Source: Obelidium mucronatum
Lineage: Eukaryota > Chytridiomycota > Chytridiomycetes > Chytridiales > Chytriomycetaceae
Length of the DNA stretch: 64,000 nt
Assembly: GCA_025765595.1 (NCBI GenBank)
Contig: JAIVFH010000025.1
Span: forward strand, 248,001 to 312,000
Reading direction: 5' to 3'
Shown here: positions 1-11,390 of the stretch, one piece after another
Layout of the letters: each line of letters starts with the position of its first letter
How positions within the stretch are numbered: the first letter of the stretch is position 1
Position numbers and translations under genes: made by a program
Notes under the pieces: generated by a model
Told to the model about the DNA's origin: nothing
What the model saw: only the letters and a program-made list of their open reading frames with translations
Databases searched by the model: none

Positions 1-3000
1 GCTAATGGAACGTCTTGCTGCAGTCGACTCCATTATTGCCCCGTTTGGCCGAATTGAACGCGAACCCATCACTGACGTGGAACCATTCAGCGCGCCAAAG
101 CGTGTGAGTGCGACGTGTTCTCCCGATGCGAGTAAGTATCAACTCTTTTATTTAATATTTTCAAGGCGGATGTAATACTATTTCAAGGCGGATACTGATT
201 ATTTTTTGTTGGAAATAGTGGGAAACCCGGAGAAGCAATGCAAGTTGAGCATATCCTATTTGACCAACGATGGAACAGTAAGTATTTGAGAACCTCCATG
301 CCACAAAGTACTCACTCATATTCCTTTTTTTTATAGGACCACTTTGAAACATTTGCTGTTCGAATGTTGGCGAACCTTCTGACCGATGGCCCGTCTTCTC
401 CAATGTACCGGTCATTGATTGAAACCAACATTGGAACAGACTATGCTGCGTCAACAGGATATGATCGAACTGCCAAAATGACAAACTTTTCCGTTGGCTT
501 ACAAGGAATTTCAAAAGCGGATTTTCAATTGGTGGAAGAAAAAGTGAAACAAGTGTTCTTGGAAGCTGCGCAAAATGGTTTTGAATCATCGCGTGTTGAA
601 AGTGCCATTCATCAACTGGAATTGGGAATCAGACATGTATGTTGTTGGGAAAAAATTTTCTTTGCTGTTTTTTTTTTGTCCTTTTAAACATATACACCCT
701 TTTTTTTTTCTTTCTCATTTTTGCAATGTAGCGCCGCGGAAACTTTGGAATGGGATTGTCTCAATCAGTTGTTCAAACTTGGATTCACGGCGGAGATCCA
801 ACCGACGCCCTGGATGTAACAAGTTTCATCACCCGTCTTCGAACCGAGTTGAAGACCCCAGGCTTTTTCGAGAAGCGAGTTGAAAAATACTTTTTGAATA
901 ATCCTCATCAAGTGATCTTCACTATGGAACCATCTGCAGACTATTCGGCAGCAGTCGAAAATGAAGAGCAAGAACGCCTTCGCAAAAAAGTAGCTGCTTT
1001 GACGAACGTAGAAAAAGAAGAGATTGAACGAGACGGTGTCAAGCTGATGGAAATTCAAGAAACCAAAGAAGGTTTGGAAAGAAAAGAAACAAAAATGAGG
1101 GATTCTCCCCTTCTGTTATTTTGATATCTCCTCCCCCTGTTTTTTCTTCTCGGCAGATCCTTCCTGCCTCCCGACACTAACATTGGCCGATGTCCCTGTC
1201 AAGGGTAAAACGTATCCTGTCGTGATTGAAGAAAATTCCGGATTTCCTTTGTATAGTCGCGAAACTGCAACGAATGGAATCACCTATGTCACAGTGACGA
1301 AATCATTGGAGGGAATCAATGAAGAACTGTTGAAGTTTTTACCAGTCTATTCAAGTGTGAGTCTCCACAACAAAAACACTTCGGTTTTTTGTCACCCCCC
1401 GACCACCTTCTTACCCCCTTCTTATCATCAGGCACTCACGGCTTTGGGTACCAAAGTAACTCCATCAGTGCCCGACTTAGACGACAGAATCCGCCTCACC
1501 ACGTCCGGAATCTCATCGTCACCATCGATTCAAACAGCCTCCTCCAACATCAAATCCCATACCGCATCCGTCAGTTTTGGAACATCTTTTATCGACCCGT
1601 TAAACACCCACAAGGCATTCTCGTTGCTGAGTGAAGTCATTCAAGGGACGGGCGAGTCCTTTTCTGCGGAGATGCGAGAGCGTTTGAGAACTGTTGTTGC
1701 TGGGATGGCTGCGAATGGAATGAATTCTTTGGCAGACAGTGGTCATCGATATGCGATTGGGTTGTGTGCTGCGGATTTGACGCCCGCTGCTTCGATTAAG
1801 CAGACGTTGGGGGGTTTGCAATCGGTTGTGTTCTTGAATAAGTTGCATGAAATGGGAGATGTTGGTGTGGAAGAAGCTTTCCAAAAGATTCAAGTTTGTG
1901 TTTCTTTCTTTTGTTTTTTTTTCCGCGGGATTGCAATCTGTCTAACTCCATGTATGTTTCTTCTTGTTAGCAAATTACTCGGTTTATTCTGGAGGGTGGG
2001 TCTGCGTCCAAAGGGATGTTGATTTCATCCAAAAATACTCTCAACGAAAACAAGGCCAATGTTTCGTCTTTGGTTTCAGAGTTGGGTTGGTTAAACAAGA
2101 AGCCTTTGAACACATCCCCGACAAAGGTAAAAACAAACACTTTCTTTCGTTTTTACTCAACTTTGTCTTAAAAAACTTTTTTTTTCTTCTTTTAAACGCA
2201 AAAAGGACTTTATTGGGATGTTTTCAAATACATTTGTTCCATTGCCATTCACTGTCAATTACACTGGACGAGCGTACTTGGGAGTTCCGTATACTCATCG
2301 GGATAGCCCAGCTTTGCAGGTACCGATTGTTTTTTATTTTGTGTTTGAAACCGCCCCATTTATTTTTTTTTTGTGGGAATTTTTTTTTCCAGATTTTAGC
2401 AGAGTTGATGACAAGCCACTTTCTTCACCGAGAAGTTCGAGAAAAGGGGGGAGCGTACGGAGGATTCAGCAATTACAACAACATTGATGGGGTGTTTAGT
2501 ATGGCTTCTTACAGAGATCCAGTTGGTGCTGGGAAGCGGACGTTGGATGCTTATAATCGTGGCGCCTTGTGGGGAGCTGAAATTACAAAGCATTTGGGCG
2601 AGCGGGTATAAAAAAAAACAGTTTTTTTTTCGAATTTTTTAAAAATTGTTTTTTTTGCCTGTCAGGAATTGAATGAAGCGAAACTATCGATTCTCTCTAG
2701 TCTCGATACACCTATTAGTGCTTCGCAGGAGGGTATGACGTTGTATGGAACGGGGTTGACTGACCAAGTTCGCCAAGCGTGCGTATTCTTGTTTTGTTTT
2801 GTTTTTGTTTTTGGAGAGGTGAATTCTAAAAAAACTTAACTTTCCTCGAGAGTAGACGGAGAGAAATGATTCTTGAAGCTTCGTTGGAAAAGGTACAGGA
2901 AGCGGCGCAGCAGTATATTGCATCGCAGCCGTTTTCTCAGGCAGTGCTGGGACCTGTGTCTGAGGGATTGGAATCTGAAGGATGGAAGCTTATTGAAATG

Positions 3001-3009
3001 CAGAAATAG
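1..3009 (+). CDS. CYM1: Mitochondrial presequence protease (PreP/Cym1, M16C), 5'-truncated
   Basis: This zinc metallopeptidase of the mitochondrial matrix degrades cleaved presequences and other short peptides. The window holds 746 C-terminal residues in 11 exons: 2-131, 219-277, 337-636, 732-1071, 1157-1356, 1432-1893, 1971-2126, 2206-2319, 2393-2605, 2666-2778, 2856-3009. Family blocks seen are MLANLLTDGPSSPMYRSLIE, TNFSVGLQGI, the LVSELGWLNKKPL region, and REKGGAYGG near the C-terminus, where the M16 arginine/tyrosine substrate-binding pair lies. Fungal Cym1 is about 1000 residues, so roughly 250 residues including the HxxEH zinc site lie before base 1. All eleven exons join in frame. An AATAAA follows the stop by about 50 nt. 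The family call is confident; the matrix location is known for the family and not visible here. Confidence 0.93.
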
Positions 3010-3166
3010 CTTGAACAAAAAAAAAAATGTGTGGTATAATATTAAATCTTGGGAAAAATAAAGATGCTACAGTAATGATAATGATGATGATGATGATTGA
3101 TTCTTTTTTTTTTCAATTTTGTTGCAGGGTGCGAACCAGGGTTCGAGAACAAAAAAAAAAAAAAAC

Positions 3167-4005
3167 ATGTTGTTGGAAACACTTTTTTTGCTTTTGACGG
3201 TTGCCGTGTCATTCGTTTACTCGCAAAAGACGTATACCATTGATATTGGAGGAGGGGGAAGCGGACGGGATGTATCTTCTAAATCCATCAATGCAGTAGT
3301 GGGAGATACCATTCAGTGGCGGAATGTTGGAAGTAAGCGCATTATGTTTGTTGCGATGACTCTACCCTACCCTACAACAAACAAACAAATACATGTGTAG
3401 TTTCAATCAAACAGATCCATCAGCAAGGGTCTCTTGGGTCATGTCAACCAATGAATGGAGCACTCTTTGGAACATCATCCCTGTTTCCAGGATCTAGCTT
3501 CTCTTACACGTTTGATAAACCAACTGTTGCCCTGTTTTATATTGATGTAAAGTGTTGTTGTTTGTTGTTGTTTTTTTTGGCTCATGTGTGTGTTTTTTTT
3601 TTTCATGCTTTGCTTATACTTGATTGTATTCTTTTTTAGTCACCATTGAAGGATTGTGCGAATGGATCAGAAGGGACTATAACCGTACTTGTTGCAACGC
3701 CAGTTCAGTCTATATCATCTCCGTCAGCTGCGGCATCATCGAAAGCAACTGGAACTGGAACGAGTATTCCCCAAACAACGGCATCAACAACAACAGCAAG
3801 TGGCAATGTAAACAACAACAACAACAACAATAACATCAACAATAACAACAACGTCAACAACAACAACAACAACAACAATATTGTGAATGGGTTTCCAGCT
3901 GGCAGTCCCGTTCCAAAAGCCAACTTGAGTGGTTCGCAGTCGCTGAGAGGTTCAGCAGCTGGGCTCGTGTGTGCAGCTGTTGCTTTGCTGTTGATTCTGA
4001 TGTAA
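3167..4005 (+). CDS. Secreted GPI-anchored cupredoxin-like protein
   Basis: Three exons (3167-3332, 3401-3546, 3640-4005) give 225 residues. There is an N-terminal signal peptide (MLLETLFLLLTVAVSFVYSQ), then a plastocyanin-like fold of the fungal extracellular cupredoxin type: VGDTIQWRNVG, a central GSCQPMNGALF segment and an FSYTFDKPTVALFYID strand. Next comes a Ser/Thr linker, an Asn tract encoded by AAC repeats (about 3808-3880), and a C-terminal hydrophobic tail after small residues (GLVCAAVALLLILM), which fits a GPI signal. Whether copper is bound is uncertain; I see a Cys but cannot confirm a complete His/Cys/Met ligand set. The start is the ATG after a 14-A run, because it gives the signal peptide. 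Likely on the cell wall or surface. Confidence 0.8.
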
Positions 4006-4111
4006 AACAGGATATTTTTTTAAGCGCAATAAATATTATTAATAAAATCAAGGAAATCGAGGAAGCACCCATGAGTAAGGATTTCTTTAGCAAAAACAGA
4101 GAAGAGATTTG

Positions 4112-6022
4112 ATGAAACCCGCAGCTCCACCACCACCAACAGACACCGACACGCCGGCGGCCACCCGCAAGCGCGCGTTCGACGCCCACCACGTGGACGC
4201 GGAGGCGTACGCCGAGGCGAAGCGGCGCGGCACGGCGCGCGGCGGCAGCGAAGGCGAAGGCGATGAAGGCGAAGTCGAAGTCGAAGCCGCCGAAGAAGCC
4301 AAAGCCACAGCCGCCGTCAGCGACGCCGAGCGGCTCGCGGCCGAGGCGCTCAACCAGCTCGGCTTCCTGGGCCGCGTGTCGGCAATCCCGCTGATCCACT
4401 CGGGCCTGTCGACCTTCTCGTCCGCCTACGCCGCGACAAAGAACGCCTCGCTGGTCGTGCGCTTCTCCGCAGAGACCGTCGAGAGCAGCACTAAGGCCGT
4501 GCTCAGCTCGCTCGAGCCAGCCCTGGCGCCGCTCGACCGCTTTGCGTGCACCCAGCTGGACAAGGTTTGGCGGCTTCGAAGCGTGCGGGCCCGACTAACG
4601 AAACTAAACAACCACAGCTCGAACGCAACTTTCCCGGCGTCATCGGGCCCCCAACGACACCTACGCCTGCCCCCGCCCCCCTGACTGTCATCAACATGGA
4701 TCCAATGGACGACAGTCTGTCCGACACATCGCATCCAACAACCGCCTCCTGCAGCTTTGCTGCGTCGACCGACGGCCGCCCGCCATCCCATCGAGAAGGC
4801 TCTATCCGCAGTGACGCGGGATCAAACGGCGGTTTCTATGATGCCCACCAGCACGAGTTTAGCGATCCTATCCATTCAAAAGAAAAGTCTACCATTCAAC
4901 AGCTGCCGCAGCTGCAGCAGCAGGAGGACTTTGCAATTCCTTTTCAAAGACATCGTTCCAGCAGTATTTCTTCAACAATATCCAGTTCGAGCTCAACCAG
5001 TTCTGTTTCAACTGTCGGTTATGAATCTGTCGTATCATCAGCTCCACCAAATAACTTTCAAAATCATGCTCAAGAAATGAATGTCGATGGAGGCAATAGC
5101 AGCGACTTATCAACTGCCCCTATAATTACCCGGAAACCTCGTGGCATGTGGACAACCGTTGTTCAAGGTGTGCAGGGTGTTCAGTCAAATATTGGAGCAA
5201 TGGTTATCAGTGAAGATGCCGTCAAGGCATTGAAATGGTGCCTCAAAGTACTCCAAGAAGCTGCCCGAAACATTGAACACCAAGTCGACATTCTTCGACA
5301 CTACATGGCATCGTACCTGCAAAACCTCAGAACTCCAATCGAATCATCGTCATCATCATCGTCATCAGCCAATGCGAATCCTGCTGCAACTTTGTCCTCA
5401 TTCTCGTCATCCTCGTCTTCCCACAACCCTACACCGCCACCCGATTCTACTTCAGCTAGAGATTTAAACACTGCAGTCTCTTCAGTAACCAAAGAGGTTA
5501 TAACAACATTAAAGTTTGTCGTTGAAATGTTGGTGAAACATGCCAGTTCAAGGCTCCCACCACCCGCGAGGCGGAGAGTACGTGACTTTATACTACGTCT
5601 GCCGAGCCGTTGGGCATCTCTTGCAAATGAACTGAATACACCGCAGAATGGCGTTGTTGCTGCTCCTGCTGCTAGTTCACCGCCGATAACAGCGGCAATA
5701 ACAACGAGCACAACAATAACAACAACAACAATCCCGTCGACAGAAACAGCAACAATAGCTCAACAGCAGCAACAACAGCAACAACAGAGTGGTGAGACTC
5801 CAGAATTCCCAACAGAAGCACAACGTGTGTTGACGCTTGCAGCTGAATCCAGTGCCATGCTAAAGAATGTGATTAATGTCTTTTCTCAAACTGTTGTGGG
5901 CGCCGAAGTCGTTTTGGGGAAGACTGTTTATGAAGGGGATGCAGTGATTGACCCGTTACCAGCAAATTTGCAAGGATTACGGATCAATAACAACAATCAG
6001 AATGGTAGTAGTAATGGACATC

Positions 6023-6077
<55 letters not shown>

Positions 6078-6111
6078 TGCTGGTGTAGAAATGGATCTGG
6101 ATTTAGATTGA
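4112..6111 (+). CDS. Opi1-type transcriptional regulator
   Basis: Two exons (4112-4564, 4618-6111) give 648 residues. The first exon ends in the Opi1 domain: LNQLGFLGRVSAIPLIHSGL, then VVRFSAETVESSTKAVLSSL and the FACTQLDK end of the first block. A second Opi1-like block is ALKWCLKVLQEAARNIEHQV, and a third is around VKHASSRLPPPARRRVRDFI. In yeast, Opi1 represses INO1 and other phospholipid genes and is held at the ER by phosphatidic acid and Scs2. I see no clear leucine zipper, so the DNA-contact or co-repressor mode may differ. The N-terminal 150 codons are very GC-rich, unlike exon 2. Exon 2 has Ser, Thr and Gln runs, including an 18-fold CAA tract near 6023-6076 just before the stop. The family call is strong; the regulon is inferred. 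Confidence 0.82.
4130..4560 (+). other. GC-rich coding block (Opi1 exon 1)
   Basis: From the reading, third codon positions here are almost all G or C, with runs such as GCG and GAG codons. Exon 2 of the same gene uses many A/T-ending codons. The shift is abrupt and sits inside one reading frame. Similar blocks occur near 10730-11160, 19190-19570, 36250-36850, 48060-48480, 56880-57290 and 60960-61200. Confidence 0.8.
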
Positions 6112-6193
6112 GCAATGGTTATGCCACTTTTTTATGTGTGTGTGTTTTTTTTTTTGTTTGTTTTTTGCTGTGTTGTATTTGAGAATATTTGCT

Positions 6194-6679
6194 GTGCGTC
6201 TTGTGTCTTTTTGCATATATGAGGGTCACTTTTAAAAAATAAAATTGGAAAAGGTATTTAAAAGTTTTTCAAACGTAAGATCACTTTTTTTCTTTTTGGC
6301 TTATCGTCCCTTAAAAAAAAAACGTTGAAAGAAGGAAAGAACAAACACAAATGCACACAATTTTTGGAATAACACACACACAGACACACACACACACACA
6401 AAACACACACACACACAAACACATATCTTCCTTCCCCCCTCTCTTTGAAAATACTATTTCTTTTCAATGCTCAGAACTTGATAAATCATAACCTGTGGGG
6501 GGAACGAGTCGAATCGAAAATAATAAGCATATTTGAAGAGTTCAAAGAATAAAAAAAGGGGGGAAGTCCTCACCTCCTTTTTCTTTCCCTTAAACTGCCG
6601 GTATCCCACTGGTTCCACCCTTACCCACGGCTTGACGCGTTCATATGTGAATTCAGAGATCAAAACTTGATCATTGGTA
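6194..6679. repeat. Tandem duplication, unit 1 (spare 3' end of the cyclase gene)
   Basis: Nearly identical to 6680-7163 in direct orientation and immediately adjacent. The differences I see are an A-run of 10 versus 8 and three substitutions in exon copies. The unit carries a second copy of the cyclase terminal exon (copy at 6454-6492, minus strand), the preceding intron, and most of exon 6, cut off at the junction. It also holds a CA/GT microsatellite (about 6371-6420). All three substitutions inside exon copies are synonymous (Ser AGC/AGT, Phe TTT/TTC, Val GTC/GTG). Very recent event. Confidence 0.93.
6454..6679 (-). pseudogene. Duplicated 3' exons of the FHA-GAF cyclase
   Basis: A minus-strand copy of the end of exon 6 plus the terminal exon, ending in the same VLSIEKK and stop. 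It has no intact exon 6 start and no recognised upstream gene of its own, so it could only be used as an alternative 3' end for the neighbouring cyclase transcript. It may be unused. It is still fully codable, so it may simply be too young to have decayed. Confidence 0.75.
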
Positions 6680-7163
6680 GTGCGTCTTGTGTCTTTTTGC
6701 ATATATGAGGGTCACTTTTAAAAAATAAAATTGGAAAAGGTATTTAAAAGTTTTTCAAACGTAAGATCACTTTTTTTCTTTTTGGCTTATCGTCCCTTAA
6801 AAAAAACGTTGAAAGAAGGAAAGAACAAACACAAATGCACACAATTTTTGGAATAACACACACACAGACACACACACACACACAAAACACACACACACAC
6901 AAACACATATCTTCCTTCCCCCCTCTCTTTGAAAATACTATTTCTTTTCAATACTCAGAACTTGATAAATCATAACCTGTGGGGGGAACGAGTCGAATCG
7001 AAAATAATAAGCATATTTGAAGAGTTCAAAGAATAAAAAAAGGGGGGAAGTCCTCACCTCCTTTTTCTTTCCCTTGAACTGCCGGTATCCCACTGGTTCC
7101 ACCCTTACCCACGGCTTCACGCGTTCATATGTGAATTCAGAGATCAAAACTTGATCATTGGTA
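6680..7163. repeat. Tandem duplication, unit 2 (in the intact cyclase gene)
   Basis: This is the copy continuous with the rest of the cyclase gene. It contains the terminal exon 6938-6976 and exon 6 up to base 7163. The junction with unit 1 lies at a GTAG/GTGC boundary, with little or no microhomology visible. Confidence 0.93.
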
Positions 7164-9564
7164 GCCATATCACAAATTCGTGACGATGTGTTGACAGTGT
7201 CTCCGATACAAGTGTATTCAAGCCGTTGAGCGCTACCAATAAAACCAGCCAGCAGGTTACCTTTTTTTTTTCGTTGTTGTTGTTTTGAGTGTTTGTTCAA
7301 ATTACAAATGTTTAAGAAGAAGAAAAAAAGTACTAAAAATAAAAATTTGTTTTTACCAGTATTCACACCAACTCCAATTTTGATTGGAATTTTGCCTTGT
7401 CGAATGCGACCTTCATTCATATCTCGGATTGTTTCCACGTATTCCAATGCGGTTGCTACACTGCGGTATTCAGCGTCGGTTTCTTCATCCAAGGTTCCAA
7501 AGACAGCCATCAATGCATCTCCAATGTATTTGTCTACTACTCCTTCGTATTTGAAGACAACTCGAACCAGCTATTAAAAAGAAAAGGAACATGAACATTG
7601 GTTATAACACACACAACAAGGGGGGGGGGATACAACTCACCCTCTCAAAGTAATCATTCAAAATATTAACAACCTCCGCCGGCCCAATACTCTCACTCAA
7701 ATTCGTGAACCCACGAATATCCACAAACACAATCGTACCCACCATTTCCCTCCCACTCCGTTGAATCATGTTCCCACCACGCTCCGCCATCTTGTCGACT
7801 ACATGGGGTGGCAGGAACCGCGATAATTGTTCTGTAATGCGCGCCTTGGTTTCCACTTCTCGCATCAGAATCATGTTTTCAATCGCCATGGCGGTTTGGT
7901 TGGATATCGCCTTGACGAGGGATAAGTCTTTTTTGGAGAAGGAGGAGTTGAGCTTGTCGCGGGAATCGAGGTGGAGGATTCCGTGAACCTTGTTTTTTTA
8001 AGGGGTTGTTTAAAAAGAGGGGGGGGGGGGGGGGCTTAAACGATGAACAAAGAACAATAAAAAAAATATAAAACCTGCGCATGAGCAATCAACGGAACAC
8101 AAATAACAGATCGAATTTGCCCATATCTCACACTCGCCGCCATCCCCAACATGGGATCCTCCGTCGCATCTCTCGAAATCACCGAAACTTTTGTATCAAA
8201 AACCCTTCGCAAGATTGTACTACTCAACAAAATCTCTTTCCCCTCCGTCGCACTTCCCTCCCGTAGCTTGACATAGTGCGTGACAAGATTACCCGTTGTT
8301 TCATCAACCAACAAGACAACACCCCGGTCCACTGGCAAAATCTCAAACATCAAGTCCAACGACTTTGCCAATAACGGTGTTATATCGTTTGTCAAGGAAA
8401 TCTTGGACAACTCATACGCAAGTCTCAGTTTCTCGTAGTCTTCCTTTAATGTGGCGGTATCCTTGACTTCACTCAGTGGAATGAAATCAATATCTTCGTC
8501 TTCAATTTCAGCACTGATTGTCACTGTTTCTTCGTATTTCGATTCACTTGGTAGAATCGTTACAAGTTTCACGTTTTCTTCCGCTTCTTTGGTCAGGTAC
8601 ACGGATTGGTGCCGGCTCGCCCGGTTCATGCTCGTGGACGTGTTGTAATGGTGGTGGTGGTTCGTATCGTTCCAGGAGTTGAGCGCTGGTGAGGGTTCGC
8701 CTAACGGGTGTTCATCCACAAATGTGAGGACAATGATTCCAATTGATACTTTATCGCCATCGTGGAGTCTGTGTAGTGTGTCTGGGATAACGTTGATATT
8801 GTTGACGCGGACTCCGTTGGAGGAGTTCTTGTCTTTGAGGTAGAAGGCGGTTTTCTCGCTGAGATTTTTTTTTTTTGTTATTTGTTATTTTGTTGTTGTT
8901 TTTGGGAGGGAGGGAAGGGGGAGACAAGGGGGGAGAAAAAAAAAATAATTGAAACAATGCCAATTACCCTTCAGTGACAACGCGCTTCACAATAGCATGA
9001 TACTTTGAGATCTTGGGATCGTTTAATACAATGTGATTGTTGTTGTTCCTTCCAATAGATGTTTCATCACGGATGAGTGGGAAGTGGTTTTTTCCACCAA
9101 ACGAGGTGTAATTGAAGAACTGTGCGGGCTGCATAACTCCCTTGGACTCTCCCGATCGGGTAACCGATGATCTAAGCACGAGATACGTATTTCTTTTTTT
9201 AATGAAAACAAGACGGGGTCAAAGGCACAGTTTCCTTTTTCACAAACCTTCTGGGTGTCATATGAAGAACAATCCTCGATTGATGCTTGTTTGCAACAGA
9301 GTTTGGAGCTGGAGACTGCGACGCAGCTGCTGTGAACTGTGATTCCACTTCGCTAAAGGCACCGTTCGAAGAGGAAGTCGATGGCCTTCGGTTGTAGTTC
9401 AAGTTGCTGTTGTTGTTGTTGTTCTGGTTGTTATTGTTATTGAAGCCATCCCGATGGCCCTGGCTGCCAGAGTGAAGCCTCGTGTTGCTGCTTGAAGAGG
9501 AATCAAAGTTTCGCGATGACCCGCGAGCGTTGACTGCATCAGTAGACGGTCGACGGTGATCCAT
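6938..9564 (-). CDS. FHA-GAF-class III adenylate/guanylate cyclase
   Basis: Seven exons: 9564-9248, 9171-8968, 8858-8075, 7988-7641, 7570-7357, 7260-7058, 6976-6938; 702 residues. Order: a Ser/Asn-rich N-terminus, an FHA domain (about 125-235; SIGRNN, SKYH, KNSSNGV), a GAF domain (about 320-500; VDRGVVLLVDETTG and a VHGILHLDS strand), then a class III cyclase catalytic domain (about 525-690; FVDIRGFTNLSE, DKYIGDALMAVFG, EYTCIGDTVN). The two metal-binding Asp are present. The Lys/Thr pair (DKYIGD, EYTCIGD) is the one seen in bacterial-type adenylate cyclases, so cAMP is the likely product. There is no membrane segment. FHA would read phosphothreonine and GAF a small molecule or redox state. 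It is unlike the LRR-containing Cyr1 of yeasts. The 3' end is duplicated just downstream. Confidence 0.9.
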
Positions 9565-9689
9565 TTCTGAACTATATGAAAATAAAGATTGCGAAAATTT
9601 CTCCACCCCCATTGTTGTTATTATTGTAACGAATATCATTTTACTCTTGCACGAAACAAACAAAAAAAAAACAAGACACAAAACAAGGT

Positions 9690-11339
9690 TCATCCGCAGC
9701 ACCCGCCTCCCCCTCGTCCTCCACTGACAGGATCGTCCAAACTCATTGCAGATACTTTGGATGAACAACATCCACCGCCTGAGGAAATGGCGTCAATCAC
9801 AGCCTCCGTTCCACAACTGCATCCACAACCACAACCTCCACCAACGTACTCTTCTTCGTCGGAATCTTGTTCTTCATCACCATACTCATCGTTATCTCCA
9901 TTACCCCCCGCGCCACCATCGTTGCTGCCAACATCACTCGCCTCGCTGCTTGTGGCTGTTCTCTGCTTCAGCCCCAACAAGGCATTGACCATCAAGACAT
10001 CATCTTCTCGCCTCGAAATAATTGGAGAGGTCGCGTTTGGCATGGTGGCACCTCCCTTGCTTCCACAACATGATTTCTTCACAGTCACTCCTTGCTGCAT
10101 TGGTTGATGAATTGATGATGGTGGTGATGGAGCGATCGGCGGTTGAGGATGTGGTTGCAACATGGATAATGGCAGAATCGGTCGATATCCCATTGCAGTC
10201 TGCTGTTGAATAGACGCTAGGATGTTTTCATTTGTTTGAACAAAGTAGGGATCTCCTGTTGCCGTTCCTGTTCCTTTGAGTGGAAGCGGGTTGGGAAGGG
10301 TATAAACCGGCATTTGAGTAGCGGTTGGTTGAGGTGGCGTCCTTGCGGATGCCGAGAGGTTGAGATTTGTTGCTTTCGATTTCGGTTCCTTCTTTTTCTT
10401 CATCATTAAGCTCAAATCGCCACAAATACATGGGTTTCCAAAGGCGCATGAGCACGGGTTATCTGCAGTTTCGTTACAAATGGAATAAAAAAACTAAAAT
10501 TTATCATAGTAAGGGGGGGTTTACCAAGGATGAGTGCGGTTTGGTCAGGGACTGAAACATCCATTGAATCAAAGAGAATATCGACAGTTACGGGAGGCAC
10601 CGCAGTGGGTGATGCCCCAGAGGAGCTTGACGACGATACCCCTTCGCCAGACGGGGGAGGGGATGATTTTACTGACGAAATAGATGGCGACGTTGATCCG
10701 CCTCCTGCAGCAGCAGCGGCGGCGGCGGCCGTGGTAGATTTCGCGGCGGCCTTGCTGCCTTGCACGACCGAGACGGACGAGCTTCTGTGAGTCTCGAGGA
10801 TCCGCGCCAGCGCCGCATGGTCTGTCGACGTGAAGACCAGCGTGACTGTGTGGGTCTTGCTGCCCTCGGAGTGCACGAAGCGAGCTATTTTTGCCCGTTC
10901 TGAGTTGAGTTTCGGCCAATCACAAAGACACAAACCTTCGATGTTGCGCTTCGTCGCAGCCAGCGCCTGCAGGCCGCACATGCACTTGTGGTGCGAGTGG
11001 CCTGCGCGCGCGCCCGGCTTCTTCGCGCTTCCAGGCGGCGGCGGCGGCGGCGACCCGTCCTCGGCGTTTGCCGCCGCCGTTGCCGACGCCGACGCCGCCG
11101 CCGACGCCGAGCGCCGCGTGCGGCAGTGGGCGCACTGCGAAACGGGGCTGCGCTTGCTTAGCGACGCCCAAACAACCCAGGCAACAGAAACACTCTCACC
11201 GGCCCTTGCCCTTGACTTCCACGAGCCGCCGCATCCAGTGTCCACACGAGTTGCTGCGGTGGCCCTTGAGGCAGGGTTCGCAGGTGAAGCTGGTGCTGCT
11301 GATGCCAGGAAGCGGTACTGGCGTGTTCCAAATCAGCAT
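9690..11339 (-). CDS. Copper-fist transcription factor (Mac1/Cuf1-like)
   Basis: Three exons (11339-11200, 11147-10525, 10462-9690) give 511 residues. The N-terminus is a copper-fist DNA-binding domain: ligands C20, C23, C32 and H34 (CEPCLKGHRSNSCGH), then GRPVSQC, which is formed exactly by choosing the CAG acceptor at 11148, and a KCMC pair after an Ala/Pro insert. A copper-sensing-type cluster, CSCAFGNPCIC, begins near residue 258. More Cys motifs lie at the C-terminus (SCCGSK, CGCGCSCG, GGGCCSS, a final GCCG). In fungi, such factors switch on copper uptake when copper is low or metallothionein when it is high; which applies here cannot be told. Exon 2 starts with a very GC-rich block. The start ATG is two codons before the conserved Trp. 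It lies 51 nt downstream of the stop of the next minus-strand gene. Confidence 0.88.
10730..11160 (-). other. GC-rich coding block (copper-fist exon 2)
   Basis: A run of GCC/GAC/GCG codons encoding an Ala-rich insert between the zinc ligands and the KCMC pair. Both sides of the same gene are AT-leaning. The insert is not typical of copper fists, where KCxC follows more closely. Confidence 0.75.
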
Positions 11340-11390
11340 CTTCAATCTCGATCTAAATTCAGATTTCCAACAAAAAGTACGTAATATTCA

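Noticed and set aside
3121..3160. GGTTCGAG-like T-loop sequence, possible tRNA
   Set aside because: No acceptor, D or anticodon stem can be formed with the T-rich sequence upstream; it lies in the 5' region of the cupredoxin gene.
6338..6425. CA/GT repeat as a possible telomere-like or Z-DNA element
   Set aside because: An ordinary dinucleotide microsatellite, duplicated along with its unit; nothing supports a special role.
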